Shown here piece after piece: positions 34,791-46,207 of a stretch of DNA of 64,000 bases (positions within the stretch are counted from its first letter, which is position 1; each line of letters opens with the position of its first letter). The translations under genes and the position numbers were made by a program. The notes under the pieces were generated by a model. That model ran no database searches, had not been told where the DNA came from, and saw only the letters and a program-made list of their open reading frames with translations. This stretch comes from Ochotona curzoniae (lineage: Eukaryota; Chordata; Mammalia; Lagomorpha; Ochotonidae): contig NW_024464918.1 in assembly GCF_017591425.1 (NCBI RefSeq), positions 26,750,001-26,814,000 on the forward strand, in the 5' to 3' direction.

Positions 34791-34974
34791 CCTCATCAAT
34801 GCGTTCAAAGTTTTGGGGAAAATGCTAGATGCATCTATTTAGAAGTGTGTAAAATAATGCACCTGCCTGGGAAACCACCCAGGCTCAGACATTAGGTATC
34901 TCAATAATAAAAATGTGCAAATTTTTGCGTGATATTTCCATTATCAGTTTATTCTTCAGAAATGTATAATTCCA

Positions 34975-35289
34975 GGACCTGGCACAACAGCCTAAAGGCT
35001 AAAATCCACACCTTGAAGGCACGAGGATCCCATATGGGCAACGGTTCTAATCCTGGTACCCCACTTCCCATCCAATTCCGTGCTTGTAGGCTGGGAAAGT
35101 AGTTGAGGACAGCTCAAAGCCGTGGGACCCTGCACCCATGTGGGAGACCCAGAAGAGACTCCGGGCTCCTGGCTTCGGATTGGCTCAGCTCCAGCCGTTG
35201 CGGCCACTTCGGGAGTCAATCATCGGACGAAAAATCTTTCTGTCTCTCCTCCTCTCAATATATCTGCCTTTCCAATAAAAAAATAAATA
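34975..35289 (+). mobile_element. CSINE with imperfect target duplication
   Basis: aaatgtataattccag on the left, aaatgtgtgattccag on the right (two differences). Confidence 0.92.
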
Positions 35290-35439
35290 AATGTGTGATT
35301 CCAGACATTACTATGAAACTGATAAATTACCTACAGATGCTTCACTTACAACCCTATTATCTAGTCTGCAAACTTCAGTACATAAAGAACCTACACGTTA
35401 CCCATCTGCTCAAAAGTTCTATTTGAAAAGTACTTTAGG

Positions 35440-35700
35440 GGGTGGGCATTCAGTACAGAAACTAAGCTGCCGCTTCAGACAGCAGCACCCCAAACAAGGG
35501 CTTGGGTTAAAACCTCAGCTCTGCTCTCCGTTCCCGCTTCCTGCCAACGTGCAGGGGCACAGCTGGTAAAACCCTAACTGCATACAGGAGAGCTGACAGA
35601 GCTCAGGCCTCAGCCTCTGCAGCCCCCTAATGCGGCACGTGACCAAAGACCTCTGCCGTCATCTGCATCATCTTCACAAATAAAATGAAAATGAATTTCC
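35440..35700 (+). mobile_element. CSINE, very old
   Basis: 'ggtgggcattcagtacagaaactaagctgcc' and a late 'caaataaaatgaaaatg' tail. Confidence 0.6.
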
Positions 35701-35801
35701 AAAAAAAAAAAAAAAAAATCAAAACAGACATACCTCACATTGAACCAACTGAGAGCTCAAAGTCTTGGATAGAGAAATTGTTCATTTAAAACTAAAATGA
35801 G

Positions 35802-36112
35802 TGGACCCGGTGGCATGGCAGGCGCAGTACTCGCCTTGAACGAACCAGGATCCTATATGGGTGCTGCTTCTCATCCCGGGGTCCCCGATTCCCATCCAGC
35901 TCCCTGCTTGTGGTCTGGGAAAGCAGTCGAGGACGGCCCAAAGCCTTGGGACCCTGCACCCGTGTGGGAGACCTGAAAGACACTTAGGCTCCTGGCTTTG
36001 GATCAGCTCTGGCCATTGCTGTCACTTGGGGAGTGAACCATCAAACAAAGGATCTTCTTCTCTGTCTCTCCTCTTCTCTGTATATCTGACTTTGCAATAA
36101 AAATTTAAAAAA
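35802..36112 (+). mobile_element. CSINE, left arm of an inverted pair
   Basis: 'gtggacccggtggcatggcagg' to 'gactttgcaataaaaatt'; its tail touches the next copy. Confidence 0.9.
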
Positions 36113-36440
36113 ATTTTTTTAAAGATTTATTTATTTATTGGAAAGTCAGATATACAGAGAGGAGGAGAGACTGAGAGGAAAATCTTCCGTGCGATGATTC
36201 ACTCCCCAAGTGAGCGCAACAGCCAGTGCTATGCCGATCCGAAGTCGGGAGATAGGAATTCTTCCGGGTCTCCTACACAGGTGCAGGGTCCCAAGGCCTT
36301 GGACTGTCCTCGACTGCTTTCCCAACCACAAGCAGGGAGCTGGATGGGAAGTGGAGCCGCCGGGATTAGAACTGGCGCCCATATGGGATCCCAGCACGGT
36401 CAAGGTGAGGACTTTAGCAGCTAGGCCACGCAACCAGGCC
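36113..36440 (-). mobile_element. CSINE, right arm of an inverted pair
   Basis: 'tttttttaaagatttatttatttattggaaag' to 'gctaggccacgcaaccaggccc'. Confidence 0.92.
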
Positions 36441-36484
36441 CAAAATAAACAAAAAAAACTTAGGCTATTAAAAAAGGAAAAACT

Positions 36485-36925
36485 AAGAGGAGGGCAACAC
36501 TGCAAGTAAAGCCTCTGCCTGCAGTGCTGGCATCCCACATGAGCACCAGTTCAGGAGCTAGGAGCTTCTTCCGGGTCTCCCACGTGGGTGCAGGGTCCCA
36601 AGGCTTTGGGTCGTCCTCGACTGCTTTCCCAGGCCACAGGCAGGGAGCTGGATGGGAAGTGGAGCTGCCATGATACAAACTAGCACTCATATGGGATTTC
36701 GGCGAATGCAAGGTGAGGCCTTTAGCCACTACGCTACTATACTGGGTCAGCTGCTCCACTTCTGATCGTGCTTCCTGCTAATTCACCTGAGAAATCAGAA
36801 GATAATGCCAAGGGCTTGGCTGCCTGCCAGCACATGGGACACTAAGATGGAACTACTCACTCCTGATTCCACCCAGTCCCAGCCCTTATTATTGTGGGCA
36901 TTTGGGAAGTAAACATGAGCTGTCA
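36485..36925 (+). mobile_element. Old CSINE split by a nested copy
   Basis: Head at 36485-36552 and body at 36750-36925 are collinear ('gagcaccagttca' then 'cagctgctccacttctgatc'), separated by an antisense CSINE half. Confidence 0.75.
36553..36750 (-). mobile_element. CSINE 5' half nested in an older CSINE
   Basis: Begins 'ggagctaggagcttcttccggg' and ends at the head; its own 3' part and poly-A are missing. Confidence 0.82.
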
Positions 36926-36929
36926 CTCG

Positions 36930-37258
36930 ATTTTTTTTTTTTTTAAGATTTACTTATTTTTATTGGAAAGTCAGATATACAAAGAGGAGAGAAATATCTT
37001 CCCTCCGATGATTCACTCCCCAAGTGACCACAACAGCCGGTGCTGCACTAATCCAAAGCCAGGAGCCAGGAACTTCCTCCAGGCCTCCCACGCAGGTGCA
37101 GGGTCCCAAGGCTTTGGGCCATCCTCGACCACTCTCCCAGGCCACAAGCAGGGAGCTGGATGGGAAGTGGAGGTGCCGGGATTAGAACCGGCACCCATAT
37201 GGGATCCTGGCAAGTCCAAGGCGAGAATTTTAGCTGCTAGGCCACACCGCCAGGCCCA
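36930..37258 (-). mobile_element. CSINE, full length
   Basis: Poly-T, 'aagatttacttatttttattgg' to 'ctaggccacaccgccaggccc'. Confidence 0.93.
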
Positions 37259-37382
37259 GATTTTTGAAATAAATATATAAATAAACCTTCTTGAAAAACA
37301 AGACAAAATTGACAACACTGACTGCTGATAAGGATGCAGGCACTCTGGATTACTCACACAGTGCTACTAAAAGTGTAGATGG

Positions 37383-37696
37383 TGGGAGCGGGCGTCCCGG
37401 TGAGGAAGGCTGGTCTCCACCTATGGCTCCAGGATCCACACGGATGCTGGCTCACGTCCCGGCTGCTCTACTTCCAATCCAGCTCTCTGCCTGTGCCCTG
37501 GGAAAGCTGTGGAGGATGGCTCAAGGACTTGGATTCCGCACCCAGGTGGGAGGCCCATGAGAAGCTGCTGGCCCCTGGCTTCAGCATGGCTCAACTCCGG
37601 CTGTTGAAGCTATTTTAGGAGTAAACCAGCAGTTGGATCTCTGTCTCTCATTCTCGCTCTCTGTAACTCTGCCTTTCCAATAAAAATAATAAATCA
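37383..37696 (+). mobile_element. CSINE, old
   Basis: 'gggagcgggcgtcccggtgagg' to 'cctttccaataaaaataataaatc'. Confidence 0.85.
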
Positions 37697-37790
37697 AGAA
37701 GAGAGGGAAGGAGAGGGAGAGAAAGAGAGAGAGAGAGAAGGGGACAAGAGGAAAGGAAAGCAAAGAAAAGGAAGGATGGAGGAAGAAAAC
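37697..37790 (+). repeat. Polypurine (GAGA/GGAA) tract
   Basis: Almost pure A/G sequence following the SINE tail. Confidence 0.85.
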
Positions 37791-37797
37791 AGAAGTG

Positions 37798-38108
37798 GGG
37801 TGGTTTCACTGTGGCACAGTGGGTTAAGGCATCACCTACAGCTATGGACCCACAGGGGTACCAGTTCAAGTCTCAGCTATTCACTTCTGACCGAGATCCA
37901 CCTTCCTGCCTATCTGCCTGGAAACAGCAGAGGATGGCCCAAGGCTTGGGCCCCTGCCACACACATGGGAGACCAGAAGAAGCTCTTGGCTTCAGGCCCC
38001 AGCCATTGTGGCCATTGGGGAGTGAAGCAACAGACGGAAGTTTGTTCTCTTTCTCACAGTCTCTCTTTTTCTAATTTTGCCTTTCAAGCAAATAAATAAA
38101 TCTCGGAG
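37798..38108 (+). mobile_element. CSINE, old
   Basis: 'tttcactgtggcacagtgggttaagg' to 'tgcctttcaagcaaataaataaatc'. Confidence 0.88.
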
Positions 38109-38167
38109 GGGAAAAAAAAGATCTAAATGGTACAGGATAGAAAACACATATATTAAAAAATACCTCA

Positions 38168-38838
38168 CAGGCCCAGCATAAGAGCATAGCGGTTAAAGTT
38201 GTTGCCTTGAATGTACTGGGATCCCATATGGGTACTGGTTTTTTTATTTTTTTTTTAAAGATTCATTTTTTATTACAAAGTCAGATATACAGAGAAGAGG
38301 AGAGACAGAGAGGAAGGTCTTCTGTCCCATGGTTCACTCCCCAAGCGGCCACAACAGCCGGTGCTATACTGATCCGAAGCCAGGAGCCAGGAGCTCTTCT
38401 GGGTCTCCTACACAGGTGCAGGGTCCCAAAGCTTTGGCTGTCCTTGACTGCTTTCCCAGGCCACAGGCAGGGAGCTGGATGGGAAGTAGGGCTGCCTGGA
38501 TTAGAACTGGCACCCATATGGGATCCTGGCACATCCAAGGCGAGGACTTTAGCCGCTAGGCCACTGCGCCAGGCCTCACAGGTGCTGGTTCTAATCCCAG
38601 TGACCCCAATTCCCATCTAGCTCCCTGCTTGTGGCCTGGGAAAGCAGTCAAGGACGGCCCAAAGCTTTGGGATTCTGCACCTGTGTGGGAGACCTGGAAG
38701 AAGCTCCTGGCTCCTGGCTTGAGATTAGCTCAGCTCCAGCCATTGTGGCCATGTCGGGAGTGAATCAGCGGACAGAAGATCTTCTTCTCTGTTTCCTCTC
38801 TTGTATCTGCCTTTCCAATAAAAATAAATAAATCTTTT
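38168..38838 (+). mobile_element. CSINE split by a nested antisense CSINE
   Basis: The head (38168-38240, up to 'gggtactggtt') resumes at about 38578 ('caggtgctggttctaatcc') and runs to its tail. The doubled 'ggt(a/g)ctggtt' looks like the target duplication of the inner copy. Confidence 0.9.
38241..38577 (-). mobile_element. CSINE nested inside another CSINE
   Basis: Poly-T, 'aaagattcattttttattacaaagtcag' to 'gctaggccactgcgccaggcc'. Confidence 0.93.
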
Positions 38839-39160
38839 TTTTTTAAAGATTTATTTTTATTATTTTTTTATTGGAAAGGTGGATATACAGAGAGGAGAGA
38901 CAGAGAGGAAGATCTTCCATCCGATGATTCACTCCCCAAGTGAGCGCAACGGCCGATGCTATGCCGATCCGAAGCCAGGAGGCTCTTCCGGGTCTCCCAC
39001 GCGGGTGCAGGGTCCCATGGCTTTCCTCAACTGCTTTCCCAGGTCATAAGCAGGAGTTGAATGGGGATTTGGGCAGCTGGGATTAGAACCAGTAACCATA
39101 TGGGATCCAGTGTGTACAAGGCGAAGATTTTAGCTGCCAGGCCACCAAGCTGGGCCCTAA
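38839..39160 (-). mobile_element. CSINE, tail-to-tail with the previous element
   Basis: 'ttttttttaaagatttatttttatt' to 'gccaggccaccaagctgggccc'. Confidence 0.92.
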
Positions 39161-39224
39161 CAGTAACTTAATTTGCTTTTTGTCAGGAAAATGGTGAGGA
39201 GTTAGGCACAGAAAATGAAGGATT

Positions 39225-39482
39225 TTTTTTAATTATTATTTTTCATTTCCATCCACTTAAAATGCAAGGCAACAGACAAAGAGATCTTCACCCACTGGAT
39301 CACACTTCCAACGCCTGCAACAGCCAGGCCCGAGTCAGACAAAAGCTCAGAAGGCCAGAACTCCATGTGGGAAGACACACAGGTGGCAGAGGCATCATTT
39401 GCTGTCTCCCAAGGATGTAGTCCTACACTGGAACATGTACCTCAGGTGAAGGCTTAACCTGCTGTGCCACAATGCCTGCCCC
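39225..39482 (-). mobile_element. CSINE, old
   Basis: 'ggcaacagacaaagagatcttcacccactggatc' to 'aacctgctgtgccacaatgcctgcccc'. Confidence 0.75.
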
Positions 39483-39499
39483 TAAAAATAAAGCTTTAA

Positions 39500-39817
39500 G
39501 GGCCCAGCGCCATGGTCAGCGGTTAAAGTCCTCGCCTTGGACACACTGGGATCCCATATGGGCGCCGGTTCTAATCTCAGCAGCCCTGCTTCCCATCCAG
39601 CTCCCTGCTTCTGGGAAAGCATTCAAGGACAGCCCAAAGCCTTGGGATCCTGCACCTGCGTGGGAGACCTGGAGGAAGTTCCTGGCTCCTGGCTTCGGAT
39701 CCACGCAGCACTGGCCGTTGCAGTCACTTGGGGAGTGAATCATCGGAAGGAAGATATTTCTGTTTCTCCTCCTCTATACGTATAAATCTGACTTTGCAAT
39801 TAAAAAAATAATAAAGC
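39500..39817 (+). mobile_element. CSINE with target duplication
   Basis: aataaagctttaag before the head, aataaagctttcag after the tail (one difference). Confidence 0.92.
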
Positions 39818-40017
39818 TTTCAGAAAAAGGGAAAAAAAGACCCAGTATTTCTCATTTTGGTGACAGGAAGTAATCTCATACGGAATAGAATGCCACACAC
39901 ACACACACAAAAACTAAATTAAGACCAGTGATAAAGACCTTATAATACAATGTAAATGAAGAAAATGAAAGACCAATAGAACTGGCATAACTTAGCAATA
40001 GCGTAAGAATCAGCTCT

Positions 40018-40348
40018 AGGGGTCATCATGGTAGCTTAGCACATTAAGCCATCGTCTCTAATGCTGACATCCTACATGAATACCAGTTTTGAGTCCCAGC
40101 TGCTCCACTTCCAATCCAGCTTCCTGCTAAGGTACGTGGGAAAGCAGCAGAGGACGGTCACAGACTGTCAGCACTGGCCACCCAGGTGGGGGCCCAGATG
40201 GAGTTCCAGGTTCCTGGCCTGACCCAATATTGGGTGTTACAGCCATTTCGGAAATGATCAACACAGAAAAGATCAGTTGCCACCACACTCCCACACGCCC
40301 TATCTCCCTCTCTGTAATTCTACCTTTCAAATAAATAAAAACTAAAAA
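40018..40348 (+). mobile_element. CSINE, old
   Basis: 'aggggtcatcatggtagcttagcac' to 'tacctttcaaataaataaaaac'. Confidence 0.85.
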
Positions 40349-40945
40349 TACATGTAAATATTAAAGCATATGGACCTATCACTACACCTTTGCAAACTTA
40401 CAACCCCATTCCCCCCAGGTTCCTCTCAAAAGAATTTCTTGCCACCTGGATATGCCTGAACTGCCAACATTATAAATAACGACTCTGTAAACTCCTTCCT
40501 AATGATTCCAGGCCTAACTTCTGGAATACTTGGCAACCAGACCACTTAGGATTCTGGACTGCCATTGTTTATGCTTGCCTTTGCCGTGCAGGGCAGTTTC
40601 GTAGACGCACAGCCTATCTCTTTTTGTCCTATACCAGCAGTGCTGGCAGAGGCAGCGCAGCCATGGGTTTTAATCACGTAAATGAGCAAGTGACTACAAG
40701 GTTTCTGGCCCTGAGATGAACATGATCATTAACACTGCAAGAAATATACACTTGGCAATAAGAGATGGGTTCAAAATGAAAATGCTACATTTTCATCACA
40801 TACGACATGAGTGGAAGAGCAGTTCAGTTGGCGATTCACGTTTCCTGGTCTAAGGCTCGTGAGCCAGGTCTCAGAAAAAGCCAACCATTTCACACAGCAG
40901 AGCAGCAAAGCAAATTCACGAAACTAGAGGAGCTTAAACAAAAAG
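40349..40945. other. NSD1 intron 2, unique sequence
   Basis: No repeat or gene recognised. Confidence 0.45.
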
Positions 40946-41245
40946 CACCAGTCGGCTCTGTGGTGCAGCAGGTCAAGCTGGTGCCTGATGCCTGTATGCC
41001 ACGTCACAAGGCCTGGTTCAAGTCCAGCTACTTCATGCTGACCCAACTTCCTGACAGCGTGCCTGGGAGACTGCAGTTGAAGGGCCAAGCACCTGGGTTC
41101 CTGACGCACATTTAGCAGACCCAGAGATCCTAGCTCTCAGCTTCAGCCTGATTCAGCCCCCACTATGGGCATTGGAGAAGTGAATCATAGGATGCAAGTT
41201 CTCTCTCACTCTGCCTTTCAAATGAACAAATCTTCTTTAAAGAGA
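40946..41245 (+). mobile_element. CSINE, old
   Basis: 'ggctctgtggtgcagcaggtcaagc' to 'tgcctttcaaatgaacaaatctt'. Confidence 0.82.
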
Positions 41246-41250
41246 GAGAC

Positions 41251-41533
41251 ACAGGGACTGGTATGGTAGGGTAATGAGTTAAGCCTCCACCTACAAATGT
41301 TGGCACCCTACGTGAGCACCAGTTACAGACCCAGTTGCCCTGCTTCAGATCCAATTCCCTGCTATCGTGGCTAGGAAATCCGTGCAAAAGATCCAAGTGC
41401 TTGGGCCCCTGCAAGAAGCTCCAGGCTCCTGGCTTCAGCCTGGACAGTCCTGGTGGTTGCAGCCATTTGGAGAGTGAACTAAAAAACAGAAGACTCTGTC
41501 TCTCCCTCTTTCTTTAATTCTTTAAAATAAGTG
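41251..41533 (+). mobile_element. CSINE, old
   Basis: 'cagggactggtatggtagggtaatgag' to 'tttctttaattctttaaaataag'. The next copy inserted in its tail. Confidence 0.82.
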
Positions 41534-41548
41534 AAAGTAAAAATCTTG

Positions 41549-41882
41549 GGCCCTGCGCAGTGGCCTAGCAGTTAAAAGTCCTCACCTTGAGAATGCCAGG
41601 ATCCCATGTGGGTGCTGGTTCTAATCCCAGCAGCTCCACTTCCCATCCAGCTCCATGCTTGTGGCCTGGGAAAGCAGTCGAGGACGGCCCAAAGCTTTGG
41701 GACTCTGCACCTGTGTGGGAGACCCAGAAGAAGTTCCTGGATCCTGGCTTTGGATCAGCATAGCATCGGCCGTTGCGCTCACTTGGGGAGTGAATCATAG
41801 GACGGAAGATCTTCCTCTCTGTCTCTCCTCCTCTCTGCGTATCTAACTTTGTAATAAAAATAAATAAATAAATCTTAAAAAA
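41549..41882 (+). mobile_element. CSINE with perfect 15-bp target duplication
   Basis: aaagtaaaaatcttg is at 41534-41548 and 41883-41897. Confidence 0.95.
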
Positions 41883-41949
41883 AAAGTAAAAATCTTGTTT
41901 CTTTTTCATTTTGTTTTTAAAGAGACAGCAGGCAGTTAAACAGATGAAA

Positions 41950-42112
41950 GAAAAAAGCTTCCAAAGGTGACCACTGCACTGCAAGAGTTACCCCTCTGTC
42001 TGGGAGGCGAGCACTTCCAACACCAGCACCGCTGCAAGTCCTGGCTACTCCACTTCGGATCTGTCTCCCTGCTAAGGCACTTGGGAGGGAGCAGCAAATG
42101 ACTCAAGCACAT
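41950..42112 (+). mobile_element. CSINE, 3' truncated
   Basis: 'caccgctgcaagtcctggctactccacttcgg' to 'gcaaatgactcaagcac'. Confidence 0.65.
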
Positions 42113-42120
42113 TAACTTCT

Positions 42121-42385
42121 GGGCTGGCATTGTGGCATAGTGGGATCCCAGATAGGTGCCAACTCAAGTCCCAGATGCCACTGCTGAGCCAGCTCCTTGC
42201 TAACGCGCCTGAGAAAGCAGCAGAGGATCACACAAGTGCTTGGGCCCCTGCAACAAAGCAGCAGACCTAAATAAGCTCCTGGCTTCACCCTGGCCCAGCC
42301 CTGGGCACTGCAGCCTCTTGGGCAGTGAACCAGCAAACAGAAGATTCTTTCTGTCTCTAACTCTACCTTTCAAAAAGTATTTTTT
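42121..42385 (+). mobile_element. CSINE, head internally deleted
   Basis: 'gggctggcattgtggcatagtgggatccc' to 'ctctacctttcaaaaag'. Confidence 0.82.
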
Positions 42386-42389
42386 TTTC

Positions 42390-42540
42390 TCTTTTAAGAT
42401 TTATTCATTTTTACTGGTAAGTCAGATATACAGAGGAGGAGAGACAGAGAAGAAGATCTTCTGTCCACTGATTCACTCCCCAAGTGACCGCAATAGCCAC
42501 AACTGCTCCAATCCCAAGCCAGTCCTTGACTGCTTTTCCT
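42390..42540 (-). mobile_element. CSINE 3' half, fused head-on to the next copy
   Basis: 'aagatttattcatttttactggtaagtcag' to 'cttgactgcttttcc'; the SINE head is missing and a plus copy begins directly. Confidence 0.85.
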
Positions 42541-42838
42541 GGTGCATTAGCCTAGAGGCTAAAGTCCTCGCCTTGGACACACCAGAATCCCATATGGGTG
42601 CCGAGTCTAATCCAGGCAGCCCCGCTTCCCATCCAGCTCCCTGCTTGTGGCCTGGGAAAGCAGTCATCGAGCTCGGCCCAAAGCCTTGTGACCCTGCAGC
42701 CATGTAGGAGACCTGGAAGAAGCTCCTGGCTCCTGGCTTCGGATTGCCACAGCTCCAGCCATTGCGGCTACCTGGGGAGTGAATCATCGGACGGAAGATC
42801 TTCCTCTCTGTCTCTCCTTCTCTTACTTTGCAGAAAGA
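42541..42838 (+). mobile_element. CSINE, 'catcgagctcgg' variant
   Basis: Carries 'gcagtcatcgagctcggcc', otherwise seen only in the copy at 59524. It has no ordinary A-rich tail. Confidence 0.88.
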
Positions 42839-42857
42839 AATCCCTAATCTCTTTTAC

Positions 42858-43015
42858 CTATGTAGGAGACCTAGACTGAATTCCTGACTGTCTTCCGACC
42901 AGCCATTACTCACATCTGTTGAGTGATGTAGATTATGCACCTAGCTGATGGATATCCCACAGCCCTCACCTGTCAGTTTTTCCCTCTCTCTTTCAAATAA
43001 AGTCTATTGAAAGGC
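42858..43015 (+). mobile_element. CSINE 3' half, old
   Basis: 'gtaggagacctagactgaattcctgactg' to 'tctctttcaaataaagtc'. Confidence 0.6.
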
Positions 43016-43029
43016 TGGTAGCCAAAATG

Positions 43030-43150
43030 CTTTCACATTATGATTCTAGAGAGAAGGGCCGGAGGGGAAGGGAAGGGAATTTTGGGAGGGGGAGGGGAGA
43101 GTCCATAGGCAATTAAATTGTATCAAAAAAACAATAAAAATTATCTTAAG
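43030..43150 (+). mobile_element. L1-type 3' terminus
   Basis: A G-rich tract ('ggaagggaattttgggagggggaggggag') then 'gcaattaaattgtatc' and an A-rich tail form a typical L1 3' end. Confidence 0.5.
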
Positions 43151-43307
43151 AAATGCTTTCAATCTGCTAAGGTTAGTTTATAAAAGCATGGTTTCAGCAC
43201 GGTACAAGATACACTCACAAAACCACAGAGTAAAGTAGATGACTCGCAACAAACTCATCAGTTACTGACAGGCACCACAAAGTATCAAGTTAAGCTGACT
43301 ATATTAG

Positions 43308-43470
43308 ACTGCAGGCTGCTCCGTCTTCCAGTCCAGCTTCCTGCCACAGTAGCCAGGGAAGCAGTGGGTGCTGGCTTAGGAGATTGGGTCCTGCAGCCCA
43401 CATGGAAGGATGCCGCTCTAGGTTCACCGGCTCAGCCTGGCCCATCCCCGGTTGTTGCAGGCTACAAGAA
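43308..43470 (+). mobile_element. CSINE, internal fragment
   Basis: 'ggctgctccgtcttccagtccagcttcctgcc' to 'cccatccccggttgttgcagg'. Confidence 0.65.
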
Positions 43471-43589
43471 GGTTCATTTAGAATGACGCCACCACCTGTT
43501 TTAGGCAGAAAAAAGTGATATAGTAGAGGGACAGAGAATGAAAACTTCATGGAGAAAGAATTACTGAAACCAGCTCCCTCAGGTCTCTG

Positions 43590-43830
43590 GCCTGGCTGTG
43601 GAGGGGCTAGCTAAGATGTGCCTATCGCGTATTCCACATCACAAGGGGAGTTTTCCTGGTGGCCTCTGCCCCTGGCCCTCAGCTGACAATTCGGGCCCCA
43701 GGGGGCCCAGCAGGGATCCTGGCATTCACAAGGCCTGCTTGCAGGTGTGGCCCCAAGCCAGGGCCTCAGGACACGGAGATCTGGAAGAGAATCAGCAAAT
43801 GAAAGTGTTCCCAGTCTCCCTCTAAATAAT
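43590..43830 (+). mobile_element. CSINE, degenerate
   Basis: 'gatctggaagagaatcagcaaatgaaagtgttcccagtctccctc' matches the 3' third; the rest is unclear. Confidence 0.45.
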
Positions 43831-44560
43831 CCTAACGACAAAAAGAAAGTCCCCAGCCAGGGGGAGTGGTTCAGAGAAAGGAAGGAAGCTCTGAGGGACT
43901 GAGGGGGGATGAGAATGTTTGAGATGATGGGGATACAGAGACATCTCCGGAGAGCCATGCCTTTCTCAGGCACCAACGTTACAAGGCGTCACAGGTACCC
44001 ACCCCTCGCCTTCCAACACCGTTCTCCAATCTTGGCCTCTGCGACAGGCAACCCCAAAGAACCACTGCTATTCTCCCTTTGAAATCATCTTTTACACTTA
44101 TTCTTCCTGGTAATGATTCTGCTAAATCTTTACCATCAGAACAGCCTGCTGAGGATGGCACCATTTCCCCTCATTAACAAACGCCTCGGGCTGGACGTCG
44201 AGGCTCTGTGGGTTGACTACACCATTTAACCCAAGCGGTCTCCAGCACGTAATCCCCTAAAAACATCATACTCCTTGAATTCTTCACATCCAAAATGCCC
44301 TCCAAACCAAACACACCCAACTCAACCAAGACCAAGTTCAAGTGCCAATGCACCCCCGAAACCTCAAGAGTTCTAGGCTTCATTCATTGCCCCACAAATT
44401 CAATGAACCAAACAGACCTTGGAGGACCACCAGTATAAAATGTATGTCAGACCACTGCATAAGAACCTTGGGGAGGCCCAAAGTCATGCAGATGATGGGG
44501 AATAAAAAAAATCTCCATAAAATACGTAAATCAGAAAGAATGTACCGAGCTGCTAAGAAG
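43831..44560. other. NSD1 intron 2, unique sequence
   Basis: No repeat, RNA or coding frame recognised. Confidence 0.45.
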
Positions 44561-44670
44561 GTTCTGGTCCAGCCTAGCCCTGGCATTGTGGTCAACTGGG
44601 AAGAACCAGCAGATGGAAGAGCTCTCTGCATATCCCACTCTCTTCCAAATAAAGTCAGTCTTTAAAAAGA
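44561..44670 (+). mobile_element. CSINE 3' end, 5' truncated
   Basis: 'ggttctggtccagcctagccctggc' to 'ttccaaataaagtcagtcttt'. Confidence 0.75.
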
Positions 44671-45386
44671 AAAAGAAGAAAAAAGAAAAAAAAAAGAGCA
44701 AGGGCTAATTCTGATCTCAAGAGCTCGGTCTTGCCTCCAGCAGAAGCTGCCCTATGTCTTCTGCATCTCTCTTTACTACAAACAATGACCCAATGAAGCA
44801 ATACAAATCACACAAAACTACTTAATGAGCTGCAGCTCTGGGACCAACACTGCTAAGATTTTCTCATACACCTACCATGCACAGGGCATCAAGGTTTTGT
44901 GCACAGGGCAGCATTAGCTGGTACCCACCCAATTAAACACAAAAGAACAAGGTCAGGATTATAAACCGTAACGATCACTGCTCCTCACTAAATGCAGAGA
45001 TGGTTGAAGAGCACAGGAGGCCCAGAGGCAAGGGCTGCTCCTTCCCCACGGCAGACAGACTATGTGAGACACACAAAACCCAGAAAACGGCACCTTCCAC
45101 CAGTCCTAGATGGGGTCCACAGCCCTAACTACTACTTTCACCCCAGCCAAGAGAATTGTTTTCTGTCATAATATTACAGGCAGGATAAACAACATTTGCA
45201 GAAAATGTTCTAAGATTTCCAGGCTACAGCATAGGACCCACATCTGCTGTACTGATGGATTTAAACCAACTATGAATACATGAATACTTTAGAACTATTA
45301 ACTACTCCTTTCCAAGCTATGATGTTGACTTAAATTTGTAATCTGATGTTCACTGTTTTTTAAGTCCTCAGAAAAATTTCCACAGT
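44671..45386. other. NSD1 intron 2, mostly unique
   Basis: 'cacctaccatgcacagggcatcaagg' near 44868 faintly resembles MIR. Nothing else recognised. Confidence 0.4.
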
Positions 45387-45712
45387 GGGCCCAGCATGAT
45401 GGTTCAGTGGTTAAATCCTAGCTTTGCACATCCTGGGATTCCATATGGGCACAGGTTTGTGTCCTGGCTACTCCACTTCCCTTCCAGCTTCCTGCTCACG
45501 TCCTGGAAGAGCAGCAGAGGATGGCACAAAGCTTTGGAACCCTGCGTTGAGAGACCCAGAGGAAGTTTCTGGCTTCTGGGTTTGGATCAGCTCAACTCCG
45601 GCCATCATAGCTACTTAGGGAGTAAACCAGCAGATGGAAGATCTTTCTCTGGCCCCTTCTCTCTTTAAATCTGCCTTTCCAATAAAAATAATAAGTCTTT
45701 AAAAAAAATTTT
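45387..45712 (+). mobile_element. CSINE
   Basis: 'gggcccagcatgatggttcagtggttaaatcc' to 'aataaaaataataagtcttt'. Confidence 0.9.
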
Positions 45713-45727
45713 TTTTTTCAAAAGAAT

Positions 45728-46018
45728 TGGGGCTAGCTGGCATGCGTAGCAGCTGAAGCCGCCTGCCATCCCAACTACGGGTGCCAGGGTCCTGGCTGCT
45801 CCACTTCGGATTCAGCTCCTTGCTAAAGGCCTGGGAACACAGCGGAAGACAACCCAAGACTCGGGTCCCTGCCACCTACAAAGACCCAATTAGTTTACAC
45901 TCCTGCTGCAGCCCAGCCCAGTCATGGCAGCTGCAGCCACCTGGGGAGCGAACCAAGAGAAAAATCAGCGTTTCCCTCTCTTTCTGTAACCATGCCTTTC
46001 TAATAAATAAATCCTCAA
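45728..46018 (+). mobile_element. CSINE, old
   Basis: 'ggggctagctggcatgcgtagcagc' to 'cctttctaataaataaatcc'. Confidence 0.85.
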
Positions 46019-46154
46019 AAAATTTTTTTTCAAAGACAAAAATAAATCCATTCTCAATCACAACCTTGAATTAAAGACCAAAAGAAAACGTTCGATGCTT
46101 GTTACTTCAGGTCCATAAAATCTTTGAACAATTTAGATGCTGTCCTTGAAAAAG

Positions 46155-46207
46155 AAATACATACACACACACACACACATATACATTTATATATACATAA
46201 ACACACT
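46155..46207 (+). repeat. (CA)n microsatellite with AT flank
   Basis: Nine or so CA units followed by 'tatacatttatatatacataaacacac'. Confidence 0.85.
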
